Origin: Pseudomonas sp. RIT-PI-q
GTDB lineage: Bacteria > Pseudomonadota > Gammaproteobacteria > Pseudomonadales > Pseudomonadaceae
Direction of reading: 5' to 3'
NCBI RefSeq assembly: GCF_001297125.1
Contig: NZ_LHPC01000051.1
Span: 1 to 64,000, forward strand
DNA length: 64,000 nucleotides
Shown one piece after another: positions 40,739 to 48,987 of the stretch (the stretch's first letter is position 1; each line of letters begins with the position of its first letter). Below the pieces are notes generated by a model. The model did no database searches. It was not told the origin of the DNA and worked only from the letters and a program-made list of their open reading frames with translations. Position numbers and translations under genes: made by a program.

Positions 40739-42433
40739 TTAGTTCTGTTTTTCCATTTGTGCACGCAACAGGTCGCCCAGAGTGGTAGGACCAGCAGCTG
40801 GTTCCGAAGTCGCTGGCTTGTCGCGCAGGCTTTGGATTGCTTCTTTCTCGTCTTCAACGTCTTTCGACTTGATCGAGAGCTGGATTACGCGGCTCTTACG
40901 GTCAACGCTGATGATCTTGGCTTCTACTTCTTCGCCTTCTTTCAGAACGTTGCGCGCGTCTTCAACGCGGTCACGGCTGATTTCGGAGGCTTTCAGAGTC
41001 GCTTCGATATCGTCGGCCAGAGTGATGATGGCGCCTTTAGCGTCAACTTCTTTCACGATGCCTTTAACGATTGCGCCTTTGTCGTTCTCTTGAACGTACT
41101 CGGAGAACGGATCGCTTTCCAGTTGCTTGATACCCAGGGAGATACGCTCGCGCTCTGGGTCAACCGACAGGATAACGGTGTCCAGCTCGTCGCCCTTCTT
41201 GAAGCGGCGAACGGCTTCTTCGCCCACTTCGTTCCAGGAGATGTCGGACAGGTGAACCAGACCGTCGATGCCGCCGTCCAGACCAATGAAGATACCGAAA
41301 TCGGTGATCGACTTGATGGTGCCGGAGATTTTATCGCCCTTGTTGAACTGGCCAGAGAAATCTTCCCATGGGTTAGATTTGCACTGCTTGATGCCGAGGG
41401 AGATACGACGACGCTCTTCGTCGATGTCCAGAACCATAACTTCCACTTCGTCGCCGACTTGTACGACTTTCGAAGGGTGGATGTTCTTGTTGGTCCAGTC
41501 CATTTCGGAAACGTGTACCAGGCCTTCAACGCCTTCTTCCAGCTCAGCGAAGCAGCCGTAGTCGGTCAGGTTGGTTACACGAGCGGTAACGCGAGTGCTT
41601 TCTGGGTAACGGGCTTTGATAGCAACCCATGGATCTTCGCCCAGTTGCTTGAGGCCCAGGGAAACACGATTGCGTTCGCGATCGTACTTCAGAACCTTGA
41701 CATCGATCTCGTCGCCAACGTTGACGATTTCGGAAGGATGCTTGATACGCTTCCAAGCCATGTCGGTAATGTGCAGCAGGCCATCGACGCCACCCAGATC
41801 GACGAATGCGCCGTAATCGGTGAGGTTCTTGACGATACCTTTGACTTGTTGGCCTTCCTGCAGGGATTCCAGCAGAGCTTCACGCTCGGCGGAGTTCTCG
41901 GCTTCGAGGACGCTGCGACGGGAAACGACAACGTTGTTGCGTTTCTGGTCGAGTTTGATGACCTTGAATTCCAGCTCTTTGCCTTCCAGGTGCGTGGTGT
42001 CGCGCACTGGACGAACGTCAACCAGAGAACCTGGCAGGAACGCACGGATGCCGTTAACGTCGACTGTGAAGCCGCCTTTAACCTTACCGTTGATAACGCC
42101 CTTGACCACTTCTTCGGCTGCGAAGGCTGCTTCCAGAACAATCCAGCATTCAGCGCGCTTGGCTTTTTCACGGGACAGCTTGGTTTCACCAAAGCCGTCT
42201 TCAACCGAGTCCAGAGCAACGTGAACTTCGTCACCGACGTTGATAGTCAGTTCGCCAGCATCGTTGTAGAACTGCTCAAGCGGGATGAGTGCTTCAGACT
42301 TCAGGCCAGCGTGAACGGTTACCCAGCGAGCTTGGTAATCGATATCAACGATAACACCGGTGATGATGGAGCCTGCCTGAAGGTTCAGGGTTTTTAGGCT
42401 TTCTTCAAAGAGTTCCGCAAAGCTTTCGCTCAT
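40739..42433 (-). CDS. rpsA: 30S ribosomal protein S1
   Basis: A 564-residue RNA-binding protein that brings mRNA to the ribosome. Six S1 repeats are visible; the typical LLHITDMAWKRIKHPSE and LVHVSEMDW motifs mark repeats 3 and 4. The C-terminus is acidic and Gly/Ala-rich. It follows cmk, the usual order cmk-rpsA-ihfB, with a 120-base gap that probably holds its own promoter. Confidence 0.98.
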   Translation of the reverse strand: MSESFAELFEESLKTLNLQAGSIITGVIVDIDYQARWVTVHAGLKSEALIPLEQFYNDAGELTINVGDEVHVALDSVEDGFGETKLSREKAKRAECWIVLEAAFAAEEVVKGVINGKVKGGFTVDVNGIRAFLPGSLVDVRPVRDTTHLEGKELEFKVIKLDQKRNNVVVSRRSVLEAENSAEREALLESLQEGQQVKGIVKNLTDYGAFVDLGGVDGLLHITDMAWKRIKHPSEIVNVGDEIDVKVLKYDRERNRVSLGLKQLGEDPWVAIKARYPESTRVTARVTNLTDYGCFAELEEGVEGLVHVSEMDWTNKNIHPSKVVQVGDEVEVMVLDIDEERRRISLGIKQCKSNPWEDFSGQFNKGDKISGTIKSITDFGIFIGLDGGIDGLVHLSDISWNEVGEEAVRRFKKGDELDTVILSVDPERERISLGIKQLESDPFSEYVQENDKGAIVKGIVKEVDAKGAIITLADDIEATLKASEISRDRVEDARNVLKEGEEVEAKIISVDRKSRVIQLSIKSKDVEDEKEAIQSLRDKPATSEPAAGPTTLGDLLRAQMEKQN

Positions 42434-42553
42434 TTTAATTCCTGTTGAATAAGGGCGAAGGATACGCCCATCTCCACGTCCCAGACGACGTGGGTTATGT
42501 TCATTAGAAGAAGCACCGCAAGACTATGACTGGTCCCCTACGGTGTTTCTTGG

Positions 42554-43243
42554 TCACCCGGCGATATCGCGAATGGCGATCTCGCTCATGATGCGTTCCA
42601 GCACCTGGTCGATGGATAATTCCGTGGAATCCAGCTGTATGGCGTCAGCCGCCGGCTTGAGCGGGGCTACCGCTCGCTGGGTGTCACGCTCATCGCGTGC
42701 ACGTATCTCATCTAGCAGACTCGACAGACTAACACCATCGACTTTGCCCTTCAACTGCAAGTATCGACGGCGCGCACGCTCCTCGGCACTGGCAGTGAGG
42801 AATATCTTCAGCGGCGCGTCCGGAAAAACCACCGTGCCCATGTCGCGACCATCGGCCACCAGGCCCGGCGGCTCCTGGAACGCCCGCTGGCGCTGCAGCA
42901 GCGCGTCGCGCACCGCCGGCAACGCGGCCACCTGGGAAGCCCAGGCACCCACTTGTTCGTTACGCAGATCGTCGGTGACATCGTCACCTTCGAGGATGAT
43001 TCGCTGCGGATGACCTTCTGTCGCGCCGACGAACTGCACGTCCAGATGAGCGGCCAGCAGTTTCAACGATTCTTCATTGGTCAGATCGACGCCATGGTTA
43101 CGCGCCGCGAACGCCAGCAGACGGTACAACGCACCGGAATCCAGCAGGCACCAACCGAGACGCTTGGCCAGAATCCCGGCAATAGTGCCCTTGCCCGACC
43201 CGCTTGGGCCGTCGATGGTAATGACCGGTGGCTTGATAATCAC
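42554..43243 (-). CDS. cmk: Cytidylate kinase
   Basis: A 229-residue nucleoside monophosphate kinase phosphorylating CMP and dCMP. The P-loop GPSGSGKGT is at residues 12-20, with GRDMGTVVFPDA and RDERDTQRAVAPLKPA downstream. The start is the GTG at 43243, supported by AAGAGG 7 bases upstream; it overlaps the stop of tyrA-aroA as GTGA, so the genes are translationally coupled. Confidence 0.96.
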   Translation of the reverse strand: MIIKPPVITIDGPSGSGKGTIAGILAKRLGWCLLDSGALYRLLAFAARNHGVDLTNEESLKLLAAHLDVQFVGATEGHPQRIILEGDDVTDDLRNEQVGAWASQVAALPAVRDALLQRQRAFQEPPGLVADGRDMGTVVFPDAPLKIFLTASAEERARRRYLQLKGKVDGVSLSSLLDEIRARDERDTQRAVAPLKPAADAIQLDSTELSIDQVLERIMSEIAIRDIAG

Positions 43244-45483
43244 GACTGAGCCTCTTGGGCAACACGGATACCGACCTGCGCGCACAACGCGAGGAAGTTC
43301 GGGAACGACGTCGCGACGTTGGCGCAATCATGGATGCGGATTGGTGCAGTAGCGCGCAACGAGGCCACGCTGAAGGCCAGGGCAATCCGGTGATCGCCGT
43401 GACCGTGCACTTCGCCGCCGCCGATCTGGCCGCCGTCGATGATGATGCCGTCCGGGGTCGGTTCGCATTTGACGCCCAGTGCCAGCAAGCCATCGGCCAT
43501 GACCTGGATACGGTCCGATTCCTTCCCGCGCAGTTCTTCGGCGCCGCGCAGGATGGTGCGCCCTTCGGCACACGCTGCGGCCACGAACAGCACCGGGAAT
43601 TCGTCGATAGCCAGTGGAACCAGCGCTTCCGGAATCTCGATACCCTTGAGTTTAGCTGCACGTACGCGCAGGTCCGCTACCGGTTCGCCGCCGACTTCAC
43701 GCTGGTTTTCCAGGGTAATGTCAGCGCCCATCAGGCGCAGGATGTCGATCACGCCGGTACGGGTCGGGTTGATGCCGACGTGTTCGAGCACCAGCTCCGA
43801 GCCTTCGGCGATCGAGGCGGCCACCAGGAAGAAGGCCGAAGACGAGATATCGCCCGGCACTTCAATGTGGGTCGCGGTCAGCTTGTGCCCGGACTCGACC
43901 GACGCGGTCGCGCCGTTGACAGTGACCGGGTAGCCGAAGCCTCGCAGCATGCGCTCGGTATGGTCACGGGTCGGAGCAGGCTCGGTGACGGTGGTCTTGC
44001 CTTCGGCGTACAGACCCGCCAGCAGCAGGCAGGACTTAACCTGTGCACTGGCCATCGGCATGGTGTAGGTCAGGCCTTTGAGTTTGTTGCCGCCACGAAT
44101 GGTCATCGGTGGACGACCTTCGGCGGCGGTCTCGATCACAGCGCCCATTTCACGCAGCGGATTGGCCACGCGATTCATCGGACGCTTGGACAACGAAGCG
44201 TCGCCCGTCAGGGTGCTGTCGAAGTTCTGCGCAGCCAACAGGCCAGACAGCAGACGCATCGAAGTGCCGGAGTTGCCCAGGTAGATCGGGCCCGGCGCTG
44301 GCTTCAGGCCATGCAGGCCGACACCGTGAATGGTCACGCGACCATGGTGCGGGCCTTCGATCACGACGCCCATGTCACGGAACGCTTGCAGCGTCGCCAG
44401 GGCGTCTTCGCCCTCGAGGAAACCTTCGACTTCGGTGACGCCTTCGGCCAAAGAGCCAAGCATGATCGAACGGTGGGAAATCGATTTATCGCCCGGTACA
44501 CGAATCCGCCCAGTCAGGCGGCCACCAGGTTGTGCCAGGAAAATCAGGTCGTTGGAGTTCATAGCGTCCACATAAGCCCGGCGGGCCAGGATTTTACTGA
44601 AATGTTCGCGGGCAACCCGGGCGCGAGTGAATACGCCCAACAATTGGTGCCCATCCCCTGCATCGACCGCGTCGCGCAAGGCGTCGAGGTCGCTGCGAAA
44701 TGTATCGAGAGTGCGCAGGACAGCTTCGCGGGTGGCGAGGAAGATGTCGTGCCACATCACCGGGTCGCTTCCGGCGATTCTTGTGAAATCGCGGAAACCG
44801 CCCGCAGCGTAACGGAAGATCTCAAGATTTTCATTGCGCTTGGCCAACGAATCGACCAAACCGAATGCCAGCAAGTGCGGTAAATGGCTGGTCGCCGCCA
44901 GCACTTCGTCGTGACGCTCGACCTGCATGTGTTCGACATCGGCGCCCAATTCGCGCCACAACCGATCGACCACTGCCAAGGCTGCCGGATCGGTTTGATC
45001 CAGCGGCGTCAGAATCACTTTATGGCGACGGAACAGCTCGGCGTTGGAAGCTTCCACGCCGCTCTGCTCGGAACCGGCAATCGGATGCCCCGGCACGAAA
45101 CGCGACGGCATACCGCCAAACGCTTCGGTCGCCGCACGCACCACATTGCCCTTGGCGCTGCCGACATCAGTCAGGATCGCTTGCCCCAGATTCATCCCGG
45201 CCAAGCGACCGAGCATTTTCTCCATGGCAAGGATCGGCACGGCCAGTTGAATCACGTCGGCGCCCTGGCAAGCAACGGCCAGGTCTTCTTCGCAGCGATC
45301 CACCACACCCAGCTCAACCGCCAGCTTGCGCGACTGCGGATCAAGATCGACCCCGACCACTTCGCGGCACAGGCCGCTCTCACGCAACCCCTTGGCAAAC
45401 GAACCGCCGATCAACCCCAGACCGACCACCACCAGGCGACCGATCATAGGTGCAGCAGATTGCAGTGCAGTGACATCAACCAC
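43240..45483 (-). CDS. aroA: Fused prephenate dehydrogenase / EPSP synthase (TyrA-AroA)
   Basis: A 747-residue bifunctional enzyme of the Pseudomonas lineage. The N-terminal TyrA part (about 1-300) starts with GLGLIGGSFAKGL and makes 4-hydroxyphenylpyruvate from prephenate. The C-terminal AroA part (about 310-747) has PGDKSISHRSIMLGSLAEG, GNSGTSMRLLSG and RDHTERML and makes 5-enolpyruvylshikimate-3-phosphate. The GTG at 45483 gives the longest form and overlaps hisC by 8 bases; an ATG 12 codons inside (45447, MIGRLVVVG) is an alternative. Confidence 0.96.
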   Translation of the reverse strand: MVDVTALQSAAPMIGRLVVVGLGLIGGSFAKGLRESGLCREVVGVDLDPQSRKLAVELGVVDRCEEDLAVACQGADVIQLAVPILAMEKMLGRLAGMNLGQAILTDVGSAKGNVVRAATEAFGGMPSRFVPGHPIAGSEQSGVEASNAELFRRHKVILTPLDQTDPAALAVVDRLWRELGADVEHMQVERHDEVLAATSHLPHLLAFGLVDSLAKRNENLEIFRYAAGGFRDFTRIAGSDPVMWHDIFLATREAVLRTLDTFRSDLDALRDAVDAGDGHQLLGVFTRARVAREHFSKILARRAYVDAMNSNDLIFLAQPGGRLTGRIRVPGDKSISHRSIMLGSLAEGVTEVEGFLEGEDALATLQAFRDMGVVIEGPHHGRVTIHGVGLHGLKPAPGPIYLGNSGTSMRLLSGLLAAQNFDSTLTGDASLSKRPMNRVANPLREMGAVIETAAEGRPPMTIRGGNKLKGLTYTMPMASAQVKSCLLLAGLYAEGKTTVTEPAPTRDHTERMLRGFGYPVTVNGATASVESGHKLTATHIEVPGDISSSAFFLVAASIAEGSELVLEHVGINPTRTGVIDILRLMGADITLENQREVGGEPVADLRVRAAKLKGIEIPEALVPLAIDEFPVLFVAAACAEGRTILRGAEELRGKESDRIQVMADGLLALGVKCEPTPDGIIIDGGQIGGGEVHGHGDHRIALAFSVASLRATAPIRIHDCANVATSFPNFLALCAQVGIRVAQEAQS

Positions 45484-46588
45484 GAGCCAGGACCTTGGTC
45501 AGCGCCTCGAGGAAGCGGCTGTTTTCCGCTGGCAGACCGATGGTGATGCGCAGGTGATTCGGCAGACCGTAGTTGGCCACCGGACGCACGATCACGCCTT
45601 CGCGCAGCAAGCCCTGGAAGACCGGTGCCGCAACGCGACCCAGATCGACGCAGATGAAGTTGCCTTTGGACGGAATCCAGCTCAGCCCCAGCTCACGGAA
45701 ACCCGCTTCCAGTTGCTGCATGCCGGATTCGTTCAGGCGACGGCCTTCTGCCAGGTACTCGGTATCCTGCAGTGCAGCGCAAGCAGCGGCTAGGGCCAGG
45801 CTGTTGACGTTGAACGGCTGGCGCACGCGGTTCAGCACATCGGCGCCCACGGCGGTGGACAAGCCGTAACCGACCCGCAACGCCGCCAGGCCATAGGCCT
45901 TGGAGAAGGGGCGCGAAACCAGCAGGTTCGGGTACGCCGCGAGATAGTCGAGACCATCCGGCAAGTCGCTGCCTTCGGCGTATTCGATGTAGGCCTCGTC
46001 CAGCACCACCAACACGTGCTCCGGGACGTCCTGGAGAAATTCGTCCAGGGCCTCGGCGTCGAACCAGGTGCCGGTCGGGTTGTTCGGGTTGGCAATAAAC
46101 ACCACACGGGTGTCGGCGTCGATCGCGGCCAGCATGGCAGGCAGATCGTGACCGTAGTCTTTGGCCGGGATCACTTTCGCCTGGGCGCCAACAGCCTGGG
46201 TCACGATCGGGTAGACCGCGAACGCATGCTCGCTGAACACCGCGTTAAGGCCCGGCGCCAGGTAGGCACGGGCTACCAGCTCCAGAATGTCGTTGGAACC
46301 GTTGCCCAACGTCACCTGATTCAGTTCGACGCGGCACCGCTCGGCCAGCAGGCTCTTGAGCGCAAAACCGTTGCCGTCCGGATAACGGGTCAGCTCGGCC
46401 AATGCATCACGAATGGCTGCCAGTGCCTTGGGGCTGGCGCCCAACGGGTTTTCGTTGCTCGCCAGCTTGATGATCTTGGCTGGATCGATACCCAGCTCGC
46501 GCGCCAGTTCGTCCACGGGTTTGCCCGGGACATAAGGCGAAAGTTGTTGCACGCCCGGCTGTGCCAGAGCGAGGAAGTCACCACTCAT
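45476..46588 (-). CDS. hisC: Histidinol-phosphate / aromatic aminotransferase
   Basis: A 370-residue PLP-dependent class I/II aminotransferase. Motifs are GNGSNDILELVARAYL, NPNNPTGTW, VLDEAYIEY, and the PLP-binding Lys in SRPFSKAYGLAALRVGYG. In this operon, between pheA and tyrA-aroA, the HisC2-type enzyme is likely to serve aromatic amino acid transamination as well as histidine. It lies 10 bases after pheA. Confidence 0.94.
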   Translation of the reverse strand: MSGDFLALAQPGVQQLSPYVPGKPVDELARELGIDPAKIIKLASNENPLGASPKALAAIRDALAELTRYPDGNGFALKSLLAERCRVELNQVTLGNGSNDILELVARAYLAPGLNAVFSEHAFAVYPIVTQAVGAQAKVIPAKDYGHDLPAMLAAIDADTRVVFIANPNNPTGTWFDAEALDEFLQDVPEHVLVVLDEAYIEYAEGSDLPDGLDYLAAYPNLLVSRPFSKAYGLAALRVGYGLSTAVGADVLNRVRQPFNVNSLALAAACAALQDTEYLAEGRRLNESGMQQLEAGFRELGLSWIPSKGNFICVDLGRVAAPVFQGLLREGVIVRPVANYGLPNHLRITIGLPAENSRFLEALTKVLARG

Positions 46589-46598
46589 TTGCTACCCC

Positions 46599-47693
46599 TT
46601 AGAGAACTGCTTTCGGGTAGGAACCCAGCACTTTGAGTGCTACTGCTTCCTGACTGATCTTTTCCAGCACACCTTTTACCAGCGGATCGCGGTGGTGGCC
46701 GACGAAGTCGATGAAGAACACGTAGGTCCATTTGCCGCTGCGCGACGGACGGGTCTCGATCCGTGTCAGATCGATGCCGTTGTCGTGGAACGGCACCAGC
46801 AACTCGTGAAGCGCGCCAGGCTTGTTGCTCATGGAGACGATGATCGAAGTCTTGTCGTCGCCGGTCGGCGGCACTTCCTGGCTGCCGATCATCAGGAATC
46901 GCGTGGAGTTATCCGGGCGATCCTCGATTTTCTCGGCCAGACGGGTCAGCCCGTACAGGCCTGCAGCCATGTCGCCGGCAATCGCCGCCGAGTTCCACTC
47001 ACCCTTGACCCGCTTCGCTGCTTCGGCGTTGCTGGACACCGCCACGCGCTCGACATTCGGGTAATGGGCATCCAGCCATTTACGGCACTGGGCCAGGGAC
47101 TGGGCGTGGGAATAGATGCGGCTGATGCTGTCGGTCTTGGTGTTTTCACCGACCAACAGGTGGTGGTGAATCCGCAGCTCGACTTCGCCACAGATGACCA
47201 TGTCGTGTTCGAGGAAGCTGTCGAGGGTGTGGTTGACCGCGCCCTCGGTGGAGTTTTCCACCGGGACCACGCCAAAGTTCACCGCACCGGCCGCCACTTC
47301 GCGGAACACTTCGTCGATCGCCGCCATCGGCTTGCTGATCACGGCATGGCCGAAGTGTTTCATGGCTGCTGCTTGAGTGAAGGTGCCTTCAGGGCCGAGG
47401 TAAGCCACTTTCAGCGGCTGCTCGAGGGCCAGGCACGAGGACATGATTTCGCGGAACAGCCGCGCCATCTCTTCGTTGCCCAGCGGCCCCTGGTTACGCT
47501 CCATCACGCGCTTGAGCACCTGAGCTTCACGCTCAGGACGATAGAACACCGGCACTTCGCCTTCGGCCAGCGAGGCCATCTTTACTCGCGCAACTTCCTG
47601 GGCGCAGCGTGCGCGCTCACTGATCAGCTCCAGGACTTTCTCGTCCAGGGCATCAATGCGCAGGCGCAGTGCCTTGAGTTCTTGCTCAGACAT
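46599..47693 (-). CDS. pheA: P-protein: chorismate mutase / prephenate dehydratase
   Basis: A 364-residue bifunctional enzyme leading to phenylpyruvate. It has an N-terminal chorismate mutase (1-90, LRLRIDALDEKVLELISERA), a prephenate dehydratase (about 95-270, YLGPEGTFTQAA and NSTEGAV) and a C-terminal ACT domain (about 280-355) with the phenylalanine-sensing motif ESRP-like IETRPSR. Its ATG overlaps the serC stop as TAATG. Confidence 0.97.
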   Translation of the reverse strand: MSEQELKALRLRIDALDEKVLELISERARCAQEVARVKMASLAEGEVPVFYRPEREAQVLKRVMERNQGPLGNEEMARLFREIMSSCLALEQPLKVAYLGPEGTFTQAAAMKHFGHAVISKPMAAIDEVFREVAAGAVNFGVVPVENSTEGAVNHTLDSFLEHDMVICGEVELRIHHHLLVGENTKTDSISRIYSHAQSLAQCRKWLDAHYPNVERVAVSSNAEAAKRVKGEWNSAAIAGDMAAGLYGLTRLAEKIEDRPDNSTRFLMIGSQEVPPTGDDKTSIIVSMSNKPGALHELLVPFHDNGIDLTRIETRPSRSGKWTYVFFIDFVGHHRDPLVKGVLEKISQEAVALKVLGSYPKAVL

Positions 47694-48778
47694 TAGCCGT
47701 GTTCCTTCTCGAACTCTGCCATGTACGAAACCAGTGCGTTGACCGCAACGATATCGACGGCGTTATAGATGGAGGCACGCATGCCGCCCACGGAACGGTG
47801 ACCCTTGAGGTTCAACAGGCCACGTTCCTCGGCACCGGCCAGGAATGGTTTGTCGAGACGGTCGTCCGCCAGACGGAATGGCACGTTCATCCACGAGCGG
47901 TCCGACTTGTTGATCGGATTGGTGTACAGGCTACTGGCATCGATGAATTCGTACAGCGTGCGCTGTTTCACATCGTTGAGCTTGCCGATCGCTTCAACAC
48001 CACCCTGCTCCTTCATCCACTCGAATACCAGACCCGAGAGATACCAGGCCAGGGTTGGCGGGGTGTTGTACATCGAGCCGTTATCGGCCGCGACCTTGTA
48101 GTTGAGCATGGTCGGGCACAGGGAACGGGCGTGGCCCAGCAGGTCTTCGCGAACGATGTTGACGACGATGCCGCTCGGGCCGATGTTTTTCTGGGCACCG
48201 GCGTAAATCATGCCGAAACGCGAAACATCCATCGGACGCGAGAGGATGTCCGAGGACATGTCGGCCACCAGCGGAACGTCACCGGTTTCCGGGACCCACT
48301 GAAATTCCAGACCGCCAATGGTTTCGTTCGGTGCGTAGTGAACGTAGGCCGCGTCTTTTGACAGGCTCCATTCGTTCTGACCGGGAATAGCGAAATAGTC
48401 GTAAGGCTTGGCGGTAGCGGCCACATTGACGTTGCCGTAGCGCGAAGCTTCTTCGATGGCTTTCTGCGACCAGATACCGGTGTCGATATAGTCGGCGGTG
48501 CCGCCTTCCGGCAACAGGTTCAGAGGGATCTGAGCAAATTGCTGGCTGGCGCCACCTTGCAGAAACAGCACTTTATAATTCGAGGGGATATCCAGCAGAT
48601 CACGCAGATCCTGCTCGGCCTTGGTGGCGATGGACACGAACTCATCACTGCGATGGCTCATTTCCATGACCGACAGGCCCTTGCCGTGCCAGTCGAGGAG
48701 TTCACCCTGAGCGCGCTTCAGGACAGCTTCGGGAAGCGCCGCAGGACCGGCACAGAAGTTATAGGCTCTCTTGCTCAC
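47693..48778 (-). CDS. serC: Phosphoserine aminotransferase
   Basis: A 361-residue PLP enzyme making 3-phosphoserine from 3-phosphohydroxypyruvate (serine and also pyridoxal biosynthesis). Motifs: YNFCAGPAALPEAVL at the start, FLQGGASQQFA, and the PLP Lys in IYAGAQKNIGPSG. The GTG at 48778 (first residues VSKRAYNF) gives the standard SerC length; a longer reading to 48808 is less likely. First gene of the serC-pheA-hisC-tyrA/aroA-cmk run, separated from gyrA by a REPIN and terminator. Confidence 0.96.
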   Translation of the reverse strand: MSKRAYNFCAGPAALPEAVLKRAQGELLDWHGKGLSVMEMSHRSDEFVSIATKAEQDLRDLLDIPSNYKVLFLQGGASQQFAQIPLNLLPEGGTADYIDTGIWSQKAIEEASRYGNVNVAATAKPYDYFAIPGQNEWSLSKDAAYVHYAPNETIGGLEFQWVPETGDVPLVADMSSDILSRPMDVSRFGMIYAGAQKNIGPSGIVVNIVREDLLGHARSLCPTMLNYKVAADNGSMYNTPPTLAWYLSGLVFEWMKEQGGVEAIGKLNDVKQRTLYEFIDASSLYTNPINKSDRSWMNVPFRLADDRLDKPFLAGAEERGLLNLKGHRSVGGMRASIYNAVDIVAVNALVSYMAEFEKEHG

Positions 48779-48818
48779 ATCCAATCTCGCTCTGATTTGG
48801 TGGATCACGCTATCAATC

Positions 48819-48918
48819 TGTAGGAGCGAGCTTGCTCGCGAAAAACCCGAGGGCGCAAGGGTGCACCAGACGCCCCGCGTTATCGTTGACGACCATCGCG
48901 AGCAAGCTCGCTCCTACA
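48819..48918. repeat. REPIN of the second class between gyrA and serC
   Basis: REP copies at 48819-48841 and 48896-48918 with core GGAGCGAGCTTGCTCGCGA; close copy of the unit at 10049-10148. Confidence 0.9.
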
Positions 48919-48952
48919 GGGGTGTCATTATTTCCATAGGGACAAACAACAA

Positions 48953-48976
48953 GGGGGCGAATTTTCATCCGCCCCC
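48953..48976 (-). terminator. Probable terminator of gyrA
   Basis: GGGGGCG and CGCCCCC pair over 7 bases around a 10-base loop, 11 bases after the gyrA stop. In the gyrA direction it is followed by a T-rich but interrupted stretch. Confidence 0.7.
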
Positions 48977-48987
48977 TGCTTGCCCGC

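Noticed and set aside
40757..42397. 546-codon plus-strand frame opposite rpsA
   Set aside because: The S1 repeats on the minus strand are unmistakable; the opposite frame is open because of codon bias.
43255..44883. 542-codon plus-strand frame opposite tyrA-aroA
   Set aside because: Shadow of the fused gene, no domain.
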